In this document: piece after piece, positions 52,085-60,635 of the stretch | Numbering within the stretch: position 1 is the first letter of the stretch | Layout of the letters: every line of letters begins with the position of its first letter | Origin: Alphaproteobacteria bacterium | GTDB lineage: Bacteria > Pseudomonadota > Alphaproteobacteria > Rhizobiales > Beijerinckiaceae | Direction of reading: 5' to 3' | DNA length: 64,000 nt | Assembly: GCA_021325385.1 (NCBI GenBank) | Contig: JAJPHH010000032.1 | Span: 1 to 64,000 of the forward strand | Translations under genes and position numbers: made by a program | The notes under the pieces: model-generated | What the model saw: the letters and a program-made list of their open reading frames with translations, nothing else | The model's database searches: none | Told to the model about the DNA's origin: nothing

Positions 52085-53089
52085 TTACTTCAGAACTGGC
52101 GCTATGCTGACGGGCAGCTCGGTTCCGCGTGACAGTTCGCGCGCTCGCGCTACGCAAAGACCGGCAATGACAAGGTCCTGCAAGGCGCTCCCAACCGATT
52201 TGTAAAGCCTCAAACCATCCTCAGGCGTAAAGGCCCGCCCGAGCGCGTCCGAAAGCGATCGAAGACGCGGTTCGAACGGGATCCCTGCTTGACGCGCCGC
52301 CAGCATATCTCCCGTTTCATGCGCGACTTCCTCGACCACGTCCGCCACGATTGTCTGCGCTCGCGCAACGACCGACGTATCGACCTCGCGCTGCTCCGGG
52401 AGAGTCGAGCCGACCGAAATGACCGTGGCGTGTTCTTCGAGCCACTCGCCGTAGAGTGTCGGCGTTTCGTTGCGCGACCGGGCGGCGCAAATCACCACAT
52501 CCGCGCCCGCTGCCGCCGCCGCTCCTTGCGCTACTGGCTCGATCGGGAAGCCGAGCTCGGCCAATTCGGCGGCGAAGCGAGAGCGGTTCTCAGGGTTAGG
52601 GCTGAATACGCGCGCTCGGGCGATCGTGCGAGTGGCCGCAAGCGCCCGCAAATGCATTCTGGCCTCGAAACCCGAGCCGATCACCGCCACTTCAATGGCC
52701 CCTGGCGACGCGAGCGCGTCGGCGGCGAGGGCGGAGGTTGCGGCGGTGCGAAAGCCGGTAATCGAAGCGGCGTCGATGAGCGCGACGAGCTCGACTGTCT
52801 GCTGGTCGAACAGCGGGATCAGGTACGACGCGCGACGGTTGCGGATTGACGCGGCGATCAGCTTGGCGCCCATCAGCGATCCGTCTGGGTTGACGCCCGA
52901 CAAAGTTCGAAGCCATAGGCCGTCGGCACGGGCCATTCCGCGCGGCGGAAACATCGCGGCGTTCGCCGGCGCGGAATAGGCGCGCCGCAGCGCCTCGATG
53001 GCGCTTCGCCACTCGAAAACCGAGCGCACGTCTGCATCAGTGAGGAAGAGCGGCGCCGCGCTGGGCGTCGCGACGGCGACCTCGCTCAT
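52085..53089 (-). CDS. Ornithine cyclodeaminase/mu-crystallin-family protein
   Basis: The 334-aa protein has the family layout: an N-terminal substrate part (LTDADVRSVFEWRSAIEALR, LMGAKLIAASIRNRR) and a Rossmann domain with AIEVAVIGSGFEARMHLRAL and RVFSPNPENRSRFAAEL. Members range from ornithine cyclodeaminase to ketimine or imino acid reductases. Its ATG overlaps the epimerase stop by 4 bp. In this operon it may act on an amino or imino intermediate, consistent with a nitrogen-containing substrate, but this is not certain. Confidence 0.85.
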   Translation of the reverse strand: MSEVAVATPSAAPLFLTDADVRSVFEWRSAIEALRRAYSAPANAAMFPPRGMARADGLWLRTLSGVNPDGSLMGAKLIAASIRNRRASYLIPLFDQQTVELVALIDAASITGFRTAATSALAADALASPGAIEVAVIGSGFEARMHLRALAATRTIARARVFSPNPENRSRFAAELAELGFPIEPVAQGAAAAAGADVVICAARSRNETPTLYGEWLEEHATVISVGSTLPEQREVDTSVVARAQTIVADVVEEVAHETGDMLAARQAGIPFEPRLRSLSDALGRAFTPEDGLRLYKSVGSALQDLVIAGLCVARARELSRGTELPVSIAPVLK

Positions 53090-54036
53090 GGTCGAAGAGC
53101 CTCCTTCATCAACTCCATTGCCGATCCGTCATGGGCGAAGCCGAGTTGCTCCTCCCGCGCGGTCGATAATTCTGGGTAGCGCCCGAAGACCGCTTCAATC
53201 CGCGGATCGGGCTCGAATGAAACGAGCTCGCGGCGATCCTCGCCATAAAGTTCGCAAAGCGCGCCGACGATTTCGCCGATGGACAGGCGCAAGGAGGGAA
53301 GGAGGGCGACGCCGCAATAGTCGATCATGGCCGCATGGATAAGATTTTGCGCCGCGCGGCGAACCGACATCCACCAGGCGGTCGCATTCGGCGAAATCGG
53401 ACAGAGATAGGGCTCGCCGGCTGCGAGAGCGCGCGGCAATTCGCTCATGAACGCCGAGCCAAAACCCGAGGCGCGGCCCGGCCGCGCGATCACGCCCGGG
53501 AGCCGGATCGCGACGCCCGAGACGTCGCCCCTGCGGGAGAAATCGTCGAGCGCGATCTCGACCATGCGTTTGTGCGCCCCGTAGGTCATCGAGGGCTGCG
53601 CGGGACTCTCCGCGCTGATCGCTTCTCCTGTCATTTCGCCGTAGACCGCGACGCTGCTGGCGTAGACGAAGCGGGGCCTCGCGCCGGAGGTCGCGATGCG
53701 ATCGAGCAGATCGAGGCTCGCGTCGAGGTTGACCCGACGGCTGAGGGCCGGGTCGCGCTCGGCGAGCGCGCCCGGAACGCTGGCGAGGTGGAAGACGACG
53801 TCGAATCTCGCGCGAAGCGCCTCGCTTAAGACGGCGGCTTCGTCCAGCCTGCCGACGATCCAGCGCACGTCGCCCGACAAGGCCTGCTTGGGGCCGGCGG
53901 CAAGATCGAGGGCGACGATCTCCGTTCCCGCTGTTTGCTCCGCCAGCGCGTCGAGAAGCGCGCCGCCGACGAAACCCGCCGCGCCGGTGACGAGGATTCG
54001 TCTTGGCCGCGCCCGTTCAGTCGCCATCGCGCTCAT
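53086..54036 (-). CDS. NAD-dependent epimerase/dehydratase (extended SDR)
   Basis: The 316-aa extended short-chain dehydrogenase has the NAD site RILVTGAAGFVGGALLDALA, the active-site Ser and YxxxK in YASSVAVYGEMTGEAIS and SMTYGAHKRMVEIALDD, and the RLPGVIARPG motif. It resembles D-erythronate/uronate dehydrogenase-like family members (DenD type). It may oxidise or epimerise a hydroxy acid made downstream of ring cleavage. Starts at 54036 and 54027 are both possible. It is translationally coupled to the next gene. Confidence 0.85.
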   Translation of the reverse strand: MSAMATERARPRRILVTGAAGFVGGALLDALAEQTAGTEIVALDLAAGPKQALSGDVRWIVGRLDEAAVLSEALRARFDVVFHLASVPGALAERDPALSRRVNLDASLDLLDRIATSGARPRFVYASSVAVYGEMTGEAISAESPAQPSMTYGAHKRMVEIALDDFSRRGDVSGVAIRLPGVIARPGRASGFGSAFMSELPRALAAGEPYLCPISPNATAWWMSVRRAAQNLIHAAMIDYCGVALLPSLRLSIGEIVGALCELYGEDRRELVSFEPDPRIEAVFGRYPELSTAREEQLGFAHDGSAMELMKEALRP

Positions 54037-54081
54037 CCGGGAAGAACCGGCAGACGAGCCGCGCCTGAACGGAACGAGTGT

Positions 54082-55059
54082 TCACGCTTTCACGACCCGT
54101 TGATCGATGCGGCCAAACGGCCCGCTTCGACCGTCCTCGAACCTCGCCTCCATTTCGACGCGATCGCCGAAGCTCAGGAACGGAGTTCGCGACGCGCCGT
54201 GATCGAGCATTTCGATCACGCGCTTTTCGGCCAGGCAGCTGGAGCCGGCGGCGCGATCGGCGTTTGATACCGTTCCTGAGCCGATCAGCGCGCCGGCCTT
54301 CAGGCGGCGGGTTCGCGCGGCATAGGCGATGAGCTCCGGGAACGAGAACGCCATCTCCGCGCCGGAGGCTGAGCCGATCCACTCGCCGTTCCTCGTCACA
54401 TGGAGCGCCATATAGATACGACCGTCGCGCCAAGCCGGGCCGAGTTCGTCCGGCGTGACGGCGATCGGCGCGAAACTGGTCGAGGGCTTGGCTTGCAGAA
54501 AGCCGAAGCCTCGCGGCATCTCGCGTGCGCCGACCGCCCGTAAGCTCCAATCGTTGAGCTGCACGACGAGGCGGATGCGGCCGACCGCCGCCTCGGCCGT
54601 CGTCCCCATCGCGACCTCGTCGACGATCACGCCGAATTCGCCTTCGAAGTCAATCCCGTCCTCTTCGGCGGCGAAGGGAACGTCGACGCGAGGGCCGAGG
54701 AAGTCGTCGCTGGCCCCCTGGTACATCACGGGGATCGTCTCGAAATCCGGAATAGGCGGCTTGTTGAAGGCGAGGTCCATCAGCCGGCCGTGATTGAGGA
54801 AAGCGGAGCCGTCGCACCATTGCGGGGCGCGAGGCAGCGGGGCGAGGCAGCGCCTTGCATCGAACGGCGTCACCTCGATCCGATGCGCTTCGAGATCATC
54901 GGAGAACCGACGCAGCGGCTCTTCGACGGCGTCCCAATTTTGGAGCGCGTTCAGCAAGTCTGGCGCTATTGCGCCAGCGTCGGCGGCGCGGGCCTCGTCG
55001 CGAGCCACCACCATCAGCCGGCCGTCGAGAGAGCCGTCGTCGTAGGTCGCCAGTCTCAC
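54082..55059 (-). CDS. Fumarylacetoacetate hydrolase-family protein
   Basis: The 325-aa protein begins RLATYDDGSLDGRLMVVARD and has the FAH metal and catalytic motifs: IDFEGEFGVIVDEVAMG, VQLNDWSLRAVGAREMPRGF, FLQAKPSTSFAPIAVTPDEL and IGSGTVSN. Such enzymes cleave C-C bonds of acylpyruvates or hydrate/decarboxylate 2-oxoacids. The start is a GTG that overlaps the cupin stop by 4 bp, not the much longer ORF in the track. It fits as a late step after ring opening. Confidence 0.88.
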   Translation of the reverse strand: MRLATYDDGSLDGRLMVVARDEARAADAGAIAPDLLNALQNWDAVEEPLRRFSDDLEAHRIEVTPFDARRCLAPLPRAPQWCDGSAFLNHGRLMDLAFNKPPIPDFETIPVMYQGASDDFLGPRVDVPFAAEEDGIDFEGEFGVIVDEVAMGTTAEAAVGRIRLVVQLNDWSLRAVGAREMPRGFGFLQAKPSTSFAPIAVTPDELGPAWRDGRIYMALHVTRNGEWIGSASGAEMAFSFPELIAYAARTRRLKAGALIGSGTVSNADRAAGSSCLAEKRVIEMLDHGASRTPFLSFGDRVEMEARFEDGRSGPFGRIDQRVVKA

Positions 55060-55628
55060 GTGCGGCTCTTCGAAATTTCTTCGTCGAATCTCCCATCGAC
55101 CAGGATAAACAACATCCGGCAGGTTTTGCCCGAGCGGTTGGCCCATGCGTGATTGGTGCCGCGCTGGATCACCACGTCGCCGGCGCGCAGCGACGCCTCG
55201 CCTTTGTCGAGAATGAGAGTAATCTCGCCGGCAATGACGACGCCGTAATCGATGGACTCCGTACGGTGCATGAGAGGATGCGGCGAATCGGCTTTCACGG
55301 TGGAAGCATGCGCGTCGCCGATCTCGGCAAACGCGCTTCCCATTTTCTCGGCGCCGCGCCGGAGAAACTCTTCGGTATCTGGCGGAATGTCGACGAACCG
55401 AAACCGCGTGCCCTGGCGCGGCGGCGGCAAGCGGATCGGACCGATCGATGGATCCGGACCATTGCCGATCGAGGCCGGCGCCCCTTCCGTATTCCAGACT
55501 TCGTGGAAAACCGTGCCGGGAATCGCCGCGAGCTCCGTCACGGTCGGCAGCGCGCCGTCGATTGCGATAATCGCTTGGCCGGAAGCGTCGTGGCCGGTCA
55601 CGACGCGGCGTATTGGCGGTAGGGACAT
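55056..55628 (-). CDS. Cupin-domain protein
   Basis: The 190-aa protein has one cupin fold at residues about 110-180. The first motif HPLMHRTESIDYGVVIAGEI and the second GDVVIQRGTNHAWANRSG give His and Glu residues that could bind a metal. The N-terminal part (VTGHDASGQAIIAIDGALPT and FHEVWNTEGAPASI) is typical of cupins found beside FAH and aromatic-degradation genes. It could be a small dioxygenase, isomerase or a sensor; I cannot choose. It is coupled to the FAH gene. Confidence 0.8.
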   Translation of the reverse strand: MSLPPIRRVVTGHDASGQAIIAIDGALPTVTELAAIPGTVFHEVWNTEGAPASIGNGPDPSIGPIRLPPPRQGTRFRFVDIPPDTEEFLRRGAEKMGSAFAEIGDAHASTVKADSPHPLMHRTESIDYGVVIAGEITLILDKGEASLRAGDVVIQRGTNHAWANRSGKTCRMLFILVDGRFDEEISKSRT

Positions 55629-55645
55629 CGGATATTCTCTCCGGA

Positions 55646-56809
55646 TTAGGCGACCGCTTTCGGCGCGGCGGCGAGCGCGCCGTCCGGCGCATGGACGCGG
55701 GCGAACAAAGCAACGCCGCAGGCGGCGATGATTATTGCGGCGACGCCCAGACTCGCATAGCCGAACGCCTGGACGAGCGTTCCGCCAAGGATCGGGCCAA
55801 TCGCAGCGCCGATCATCAGCATAGCCGGCGTGCCGGCGAGCGCGCGAGCGCTGGGATCGAGCTTAGCGAGGACGCCGAAGGCGAAGGTATGGGTGAAAAT
55901 CATGACCGCGGCGAAGAAGATCGCCGGACCTGCATAGGCAGGGAAACTGCCGCTCAGGGTGATCGTCAGTACGATGGCCGCCTGCAGGATGGGGCCGGCC
56001 AGCAGGACCGCGCGGGCGGAAAGCCGCTTTTCCAGGATGGCCGCCAACGGCGCCGGGAAGAGATTGACGAAACCGAGCGCGATCAGCACGCCCGTCACCG
56101 CCTCGCGGCCGAAGCCGCGGTCTATGCCGATGCGCTCGAGAAAACTGAACATCATCGCCTGAGTCAGCGCCATGCAGCTTACGCCGGCAATTCCGTACCA
56201 GACGGCGGGACGGAGACGGGCGACCTCGGCGACGAGGTCTTCGTCGTCGCTGAGGCGCGCACTCGGAAATGAAATCGCCCCGGCGAGCGCCGCGACGGCC
56301 ATCACGGCGGCGAAGGTCGCAAACAGCGCGCGGCCGCCAAAAGCGGCGATCAGATTCGGCGTGGCGCCGAGAAACACGATCGCAAAAACGCCGAGCGCAA
56401 GGCCGACAATTGCGAACAGGCGGTGCGGGTTGGCGCTTCGCGCGATCGTCCCATGCGTGAAGCTCAGGGCGCAGCCGGCCGAAGCGCCGGCGAGCGCGTG
56501 AAGCGCAGCCAGCGCGATGTAGGACGTCACAAAAGTTGCGCCAAGAAACGCCAGAGCGGCAAGTGCGAATCCCCCCGTCGCCGCCCAGCGCGCGTCGATA
56601 TTATTGAAGCGCGGCGCGAAGGTGAGGCTGCTGATGACGGCGCCGATCAGGAACAAGGTCGCGAGGCCGCCGGCGCGTTGCGGCTCGAATTTGTATTCGG
56701 CGATGAGGGCGCCGACCCAAACCGGCAGGGCGACCAGGTCGACCATGCCGGCGCAATGGCCGATCATCAAGGGTATTCGGCCGGACCAGTTTTCAGTGCT
56801 CGCGCGCAT
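55646..56809 (-). CDS. MFS transporter
   Basis: The 387-aa protein has 12 predicted membrane helices and an MFS-like first loop (VWVGALIAEYKFEPQRAGGL). The central block runs LHALAGASAGCALSFTHGTI. A clear GGGAGGAG precedes the ATG. Being inside the ring-cleavage operon between the cupin and the monooxygenase genes, it most likely imports the substrate across the inner membrane. Direction and substrate are inferred. Confidence 0.85.
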   Translation of the reverse strand: MRASTENWSGRIPLMIGHCAGMVDLVALPVWVGALIAEYKFEPQRAGGLATLFLIGAVISSLTFAPRFNNIDARWAATGGFALAALAFLGATFVTSYIALAALHALAGASAGCALSFTHGTIARSANPHRLFAIVGLALGVFAIVFLGATPNLIAAFGGRALFATFAAVMAVAALAGAISFPSARLSDDEDLVAEVARLRPAVWYGIAGVSCMALTQAMMFSFLERIGIDRGFGREAVTGVLIALGFVNLFPAPLAAILEKRLSARAVLLAGPILQAAIVLTITLSGSFPAYAGPAIFFAAVMIFTHTFAFGVLAKLDPSARALAGTPAMLMIGAAIGPILGGTLVQAFGYASLGVAAIIIAACGVALFARVHAPDGALAAAPKAVA

Positions 56810-56832
56810 GGGCTCCTCCCGTTCGGCCTTGC

Positions 56833-57963
56833 TCAGATCGGCGCGGCCAGCGCCGTCATCGATTCCCGCATGATCCTGGCGTGCTCAGCAGGATCGCCGT
56901 CCTTAATCTCGATCTCGCCCAGCCGCAGCGAGTTCTCGACGACCATTCGGCATCGCTCCCACCGGCGCGATTCGAAAGCTTGCAAAGCGTCCGCCACGTT
57001 GCCGGCGCGGTCGATCTCCTCGGCGAGCACGATCGCGTCTTCGATGCCGATGCAGGCGCCCGAAGCGAGATGGGGCGTCGTCGCGTGAGCGGCGTCGCCG
57101 ATCAGAACCACGTAGTTTCTCGACCAAGGCCGCGGCATAAGCAGAGCTTCCAACGGCCGATAGACGATCTGCGAATTCACGCCGAGCGAGGCGCGCACGT
57201 CCTGAACGACCGGCGAAGAAAACGGCGCGATCAGCTCGGCGAGCATCGAGACGAAGCGCGCTGGGTCGATGCGGTCGTTCGTCGGCCGGTCCTCTGTGAC
57301 GAACATGTACATTTCATCGCGCGAGACCGGATTGACGCCAACTTTCACTCTATGGCCGAGCCACATGGTCGGGCGCTCGACTTCCCGGGGACGCGGCGCG
57401 ACTGCCCGCCAGACGCATTGGCCGGTATAGCGAGGCTGCGGCGCATCGGGAAACAGAGCGGCGCGCGTCTTCGAATAGAGTCCGTCGGCGCCGATCGCGA
57501 GATCGTAGGCGCTCTCCGAGCCGTCGCTGAAAAGGACACGCACGCCCTTTTCGGTCGCCTCGATCCTTTCGAAAGTCGCGCCCAGCCGTACCGAAGCGCC
57601 GCAACCTCGGGTCGCCTCCGCGAGAATGCCGGCAAGAACGGGGCGCATGATCGCGCCGCCGCCGGGCACGTCGGGACCGGCGAGCCGCGGCGTCGGCAGG
57701 CTGGCGATTCTGTGTCCGGCGGCCGTGAAGACGTCGACGCCGTCCGTCGCGGCGCCCTTTTCGAGGAACGCGTCGAGCGCGCCAATCGTTCGCAGCGCGC
57801 GTAGGCTTGCCCCGCCAAGCGTGATGCCGGCGCCGTAGGAGCGCCAGACCGGATCGATTTCGACGAGATCGACGCTTGCGCCGACTTTGCGCAATTGAAT
57901 GGCGGCGGCCATGCCGGAAAAGCCGCCGCCTATGATCAAAATCCGCTTGCCCTCGGCCGACAT
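56833..57963 (-). CDS. FAD-dependent aromatic monooxygenase (class A)
   Basis: The 376-aa flavoprotein has the three class A motifs: GxGxxG in RILIIGGGFSGMAAAIQLRK, the DG motif in LAIGADGLYSKTRAALFP, and the GD motif in VLIGDAAHATTPHLASGACI. It belongs to the salicylate hydroxylase/6-hydroxynicotinate 3-monooxygenase type and should use NAD(P)H and O2 to hydroxylate (possibly with decarboxylation) a phenolic or hydroxypyridine ring. AGGAGG precedes the ATG. It is likely the ring-activating step of the operon. Confidence 0.88.
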   Translation of the reverse strand: MSAEGKRILIIGGGFSGMAAAIQLRKVGASVDLVEIDPVWRSYGAGITLGGASLRALRTIGALDAFLEKGAATDGVDVFTAAGHRIASLPTPRLAGPDVPGGGAIMRPVLAGILAEATRGCGASVRLGATFERIEATEKGVRVLFSDGSESAYDLAIGADGLYSKTRAALFPDAPQPRYTGQCVWRAVAPRPREVERPTMWLGHRVKVGVNPVSRDEMYMFVTEDRPTNDRIDPARFVSMLAELIAPFSSPVVQDVRASLGVNSQIVYRPLEALLMPRPWSRNYVVLIGDAAHATTPHLASGACIGIEDAIVLAEEIDRAGNVADALQAFESRRWERCRMVVENSLRLGEIEIKDGDPAEHARIMRESMTALAAPI

Positions 57964-57981
57964 GGCTTCCTCCTGAATTGC

Positions 57982-58317
57982 TTATCCTTTGAGGACGAGC
58001 TCGCCGTTCGCAGTCGCTTCGATTGGCGCCGGCCTCAGCGACTTGCCGAGCGCCGCGCCGAGAAGGCAGCGTCCGGTCTCGATCTCGAATTCTGCGCCAT
58101 GCGAGGCGCAAACGATCCGGTCGCCCGCGGCGTTGAGATAAGCGTCTGTCCGCCACGCCATCGGCGTATCGCCGTAATGCGGACAAGCGTCCCAATAAGC
58201 GTGGATGTGCTCGCCCTTACGCACCACGAACGCCTTGGTCCGGCCGCCATCGAACGGGCCGAAGGCGCGCGCTTCGCCGTCGGCGATGTCGTCGAGCTTG
58301 CAGAGGAAGCGCGCCAT
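57982..58317 (-). CDS. Rieske [2Fe-2S] ferredoxin-like protein
   Basis: The 111-aa single-domain Rieske protein has the cluster ligands in YWDACPHYGDTPMAW (C-x-H) and IVCASHGAEFEIETG (C-x2-H), with length typical of stand-alone Rieske ferredoxins or nitrite-reductase small-subunit-like proteins. There is no Rieske oxygenase alpha subunit in the operon, so it may supply electrons to, or reactivate the iron of, the adjacent extradiol dioxygenase. The gap to the next gene upstream is only 6 bp. Confidence 0.9.
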   Translation of the reverse strand: MARFLCKLDDIADGEARAFGPFDGGRTKAFVVRKGEHIHAYWDACPHYGDTPMAWRTDAYLNAAGDRIVCASHGAEFEIETGRCLLGAALGKSLRPAPIEATANGELVLKG

Positions 58318-58323
58318 ATCCGA

Positions 58324-59268
58324 TCAGCGTCCCATGCCCGGCGGGGGCCCGCCCGGCGCCCATTTCTCGCGATGTTCGAACAGAAAGGCCTGCGCCGCCT
58401 CCGCGCTCATCGGCGTCTCCCGCGGCGCCCATTCATCGTCGTGCTGATCCATGTCGGCGTCATATTCGACATGGCAGCCGAGCGGGCTGTTGAAATACCA
58501 GAACCAGTTCGAGCCGAATTTGTGCCGGCCTGGCCCCCAGAAGGATTGGTAACCGGCTTTGATGAAACGCGAGCCGGCAAGCATGAGCTCGGTCGGGCCG
58601 CCCATATGGAAGGCGAAATGCTCGCAGCCCTTCATGTAAACGGGCGTTTGAATGAAGAACAAGGTATGGTGATCGTTCGTTCCGGCAGGGCGCAGGAACG
58701 GACCGGAATTGCCAAGCCGGTCCGTAACCTTGAAGCCGAGGCGGTTGACGTAGAAGGCTTCCGCCTGAGCGATATCCGGCACGAAGCAGACGACATGCGA
58801 CAGCGTCCGCGGCTTGGCTGGCATATCTTGCCAGACGCCGATCTGGTTCACGCCGCGCTGCGCCGGCGCGCCTGGGGCGTTGACGCGCTCGCCGGGCAGG
58901 TCGAGCTTCCGCCGAATTGTACGTTGGAAGCGCAGGGCGAAGCCGTGATCGTCCGTGGCTTCGATTCCGCCGTCAGCTCGGCGCTGGACCTGGCGATCGC
59001 GCGCAAGCTCGTCGGCCACCGCGCCGAGCGTCGCTTCGTCGGCGACGCCATAGACGATCTGGCGCAGCATCGCGCCGGTCTCGAGCGGCGCCGGCAGGCT
59101 CGGGTCGCCGCGTCGGCGCAGGACGATTCCAGTCCCGTCGAGCGCCTCGAAGCGGCCGCCCTTCTCGTCGACGCCGACCGGATCGAGGCCGAAGGCGACG
59201 AGGTATTTGGCGCAAGCCTCCACGTCGTCGACGCCGAAAACGAGAGCGTCCGGTCCGATGATGTTCAT
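58324..59268 (-). CDS. VOC-family type I extradiol dioxygenase
   Basis: The 314-aa protein has two VOC modules. The C-terminal module has the 2-His-1-Glu iron triad expected for type I extradiol enzymes: H158 in TLSHVVCFVPD, H217 or H221 in GCEHFAFHMGG, and E268 in GCHVEYDADMD, with H200/H201 (NDHHTLFF) at the place of the BphC base His195. It should open a catechol-type or hydroxylated heterocyclic ring next to the two hydroxyls using O2 and Fe(II). The ATG at 59268 has GGAGA upstream. Substrate unknown. Confidence 0.86.
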   Translation of the reverse strand: MNIIGPDALVFGVDDVEACAKYLVAFGLDPVGVDEKGGRFEALDGTGIVLRRRGDPSLPAPLETGAMLRQIVYGVADEATLGAVADELARDRQVQRRADGGIEATDDHGFALRFQRTIRRKLDLPGERVNAPGAPAQRGVNQIGVWQDMPAKPRTLSHVVCFVPDIAQAEAFYVNRLGFKVTDRLGNSGPFLRPAGTNDHHTLFFIQTPVYMKGCEHFAFHMGGPTELMLAGSRFIKAGYQSFWGPGRHKFGSNWFWYFNSPLGCHVEYDADMDQHDDEWAPRETPMSAEAAQAFLFEHREKWAPGGPPPGMGR

Positions 59269-59284
59269 GGAGTTCTCCGTTCGG

Positions 59285-60451
59285 CTAATCGGCAAGCGCG
59301 GTGCGGCCGCCGAGCGTTTCGGCGACCCAGTCGGCGATATAGGCGCCCGCATTGGCGGAATTGTCGAAACTCGCATGCTGCGCGCCGCCTTCGCGCTCGC
59401 CGAATATCTTCAGTTCGCGCTTCGGGCTGTTCACAAGCTGATCATAGGTGCGCTGCGCCCAATGAAGCGGGATTTGCGAATCTTTCTCGCCATGCGCGAC
59501 GAGGAACGGAACCTTGATGCGGTCGAGAACGCCGTCGAGATGAACCTTCTCGACAATACGCATGAACTCATCCGAGTCGCGCGCGCCCCAGACCCACCGC
59601 ACATGCTCCCAGTAATGAGGAACCGGAAAGTCGCCTTCGCGCTGCAGGCGCTTCTTTTGCACGTCGCGCCAATCGTGATTGGCGCCCCACGCGACGCCGC
59701 AGGCGAAGCGCGGTTCGAACGCGACCGCCCGCGGGCAATAGTAGCCGCCCAGCGAAACGCCTTCGCAGCCGATCCGCTTCGGGTCGACGTCGTCGCGGGT
59801 CTCGAGCCAATCGACGATTTTGCTCGCCCAAGCCTCGGTATTGTAGACGGCCCGCATGCCGTGAAGCCGCAGAGCTTCGCCGCTCCCGGGCTGATCGACC
59901 ACCAGCGAGGCGACGCCGCGCTTGGCGAGCCAAAGCGGCAGTCCGACGCGGTATTTCATCTCCTTGGTCGAATCGAGGCCGTTGAGCTGGACCAGGAGCG
60001 GCGCTCGTTTCTGAGCGCCATCGGCGCGAATGTAAAGCGCGGCGAGATGGGCGCCGCCGTACGGAATCTCGACCCGCTCGCAATTCTCGCCGGCGAGACG
60101 GATGCCGCGGGCGAAGGTCTCGAGGACGCGGCGATAGAGCGCCATGCGGCCGGGCGCATTATGCGCCTGGAGGCGCTCGGCGGTAAGATAATAGCTGGCG
60201 GCGCGGCCGTATTTCTCGCCGGCGGAAATGAGCCTGCCGCGGCTCTCGTCCTCCTCGGCCAGGCCGCAGAGCTTGTCCGCCATTTTCGACCAGGCCTCCC
60301 GAAAGGCGAGGGTTCCGGCCGGGTCGGGCTGCTTCGCGGCCTCCTGGAGAGGGGCGCACATCTCCTCGATCTCGCCGATCTTGGCGCCCATCTCTAGGGC
60401 GAGGTCGACCGAGAGATTCCAGGGATAATTGGTCGGAAAATACTTGAACAT
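59285..60451 (-). CDS. Alpha/beta hydrolase (C-C hydrolase/FrsA-like)
   Basis: The 388-aa protein has a helical N-terminal part and an alpha/beta hydrolase domain with the nucleophile elbow GVSLGG (Ser about 233), an acid residue near VAHGEKDSQIPLHW and a His in GGAQHASFDN. It resembles the DUF1100/2,6-dihydroxypseudooxynicotine hydrolase group, which can cut C-C bonds next to a ring carbonyl. As the first gene of the operon it may hydrolyse the ring-fission product or release a side chain. The ATG has a weak ribosome site. Confidence 0.83.
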   Translation of the reverse strand: MFKYFPTNYPWNLSVDLALEMGAKIGEIEEMCAPLQEAAKQPDPAGTLAFREAWSKMADKLCGLAEEDESRGRLISAGEKYGRAASYYLTAERLQAHNAPGRMALYRRVLETFARGIRLAGENCERVEIPYGGAHLAALYIRADGAQKRAPLLVQLNGLDSTKEMKYRVGLPLWLAKRGVASLVVDQPGSGEALRLHGMRAVYNTEAWASKIVDWLETRDDVDPKRIGCEGVSLGGYYCPRAVAFEPRFACGVAWGANHDWRDVQKKRLQREGDFPVPHYWEHVRWVWGARDSDEFMRIVEKVHLDGVLDRIKVPFLVAHGEKDSQIPLHWAQRTYDQLVNSPKRELKIFGEREGGAQHASFDNSANAGAYIADWVAETLGGRTALAD

Positions 60452-60583
60452 CCGCTACCCCGCCGATGGACGGGTATGGCCGACGTCCCGCGCGCGCGCC
60501 GCCGCTCGCCCTGCCGAAATCTTCATGCGCTTTCCTCCTCGATCCCTGTTTAGGGAAGGGCGGCGCGTCAGAAAAATGAATTG

Positions 60584-60611
60584 TTGAAATTGCTCTTATT
60601 GATTCTATAAA
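60584..60611 (+). promoter_or_regulatory. Promoter of the LysR regulator gene
   Basis: TTGAAA (60584-60589), 16 bp, TATAAA (60606-60611) lie 25 bp before the LysR ATG, in the most AT-rich patch of the divergent spacer. The same patch (about 60570-60620) is the natural binding zone for the LysR protein that would control both directions. Confidence 0.5.
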
Positions 60612-60635
60612 TATATCGTCCGTGGGCTCAGGCGC

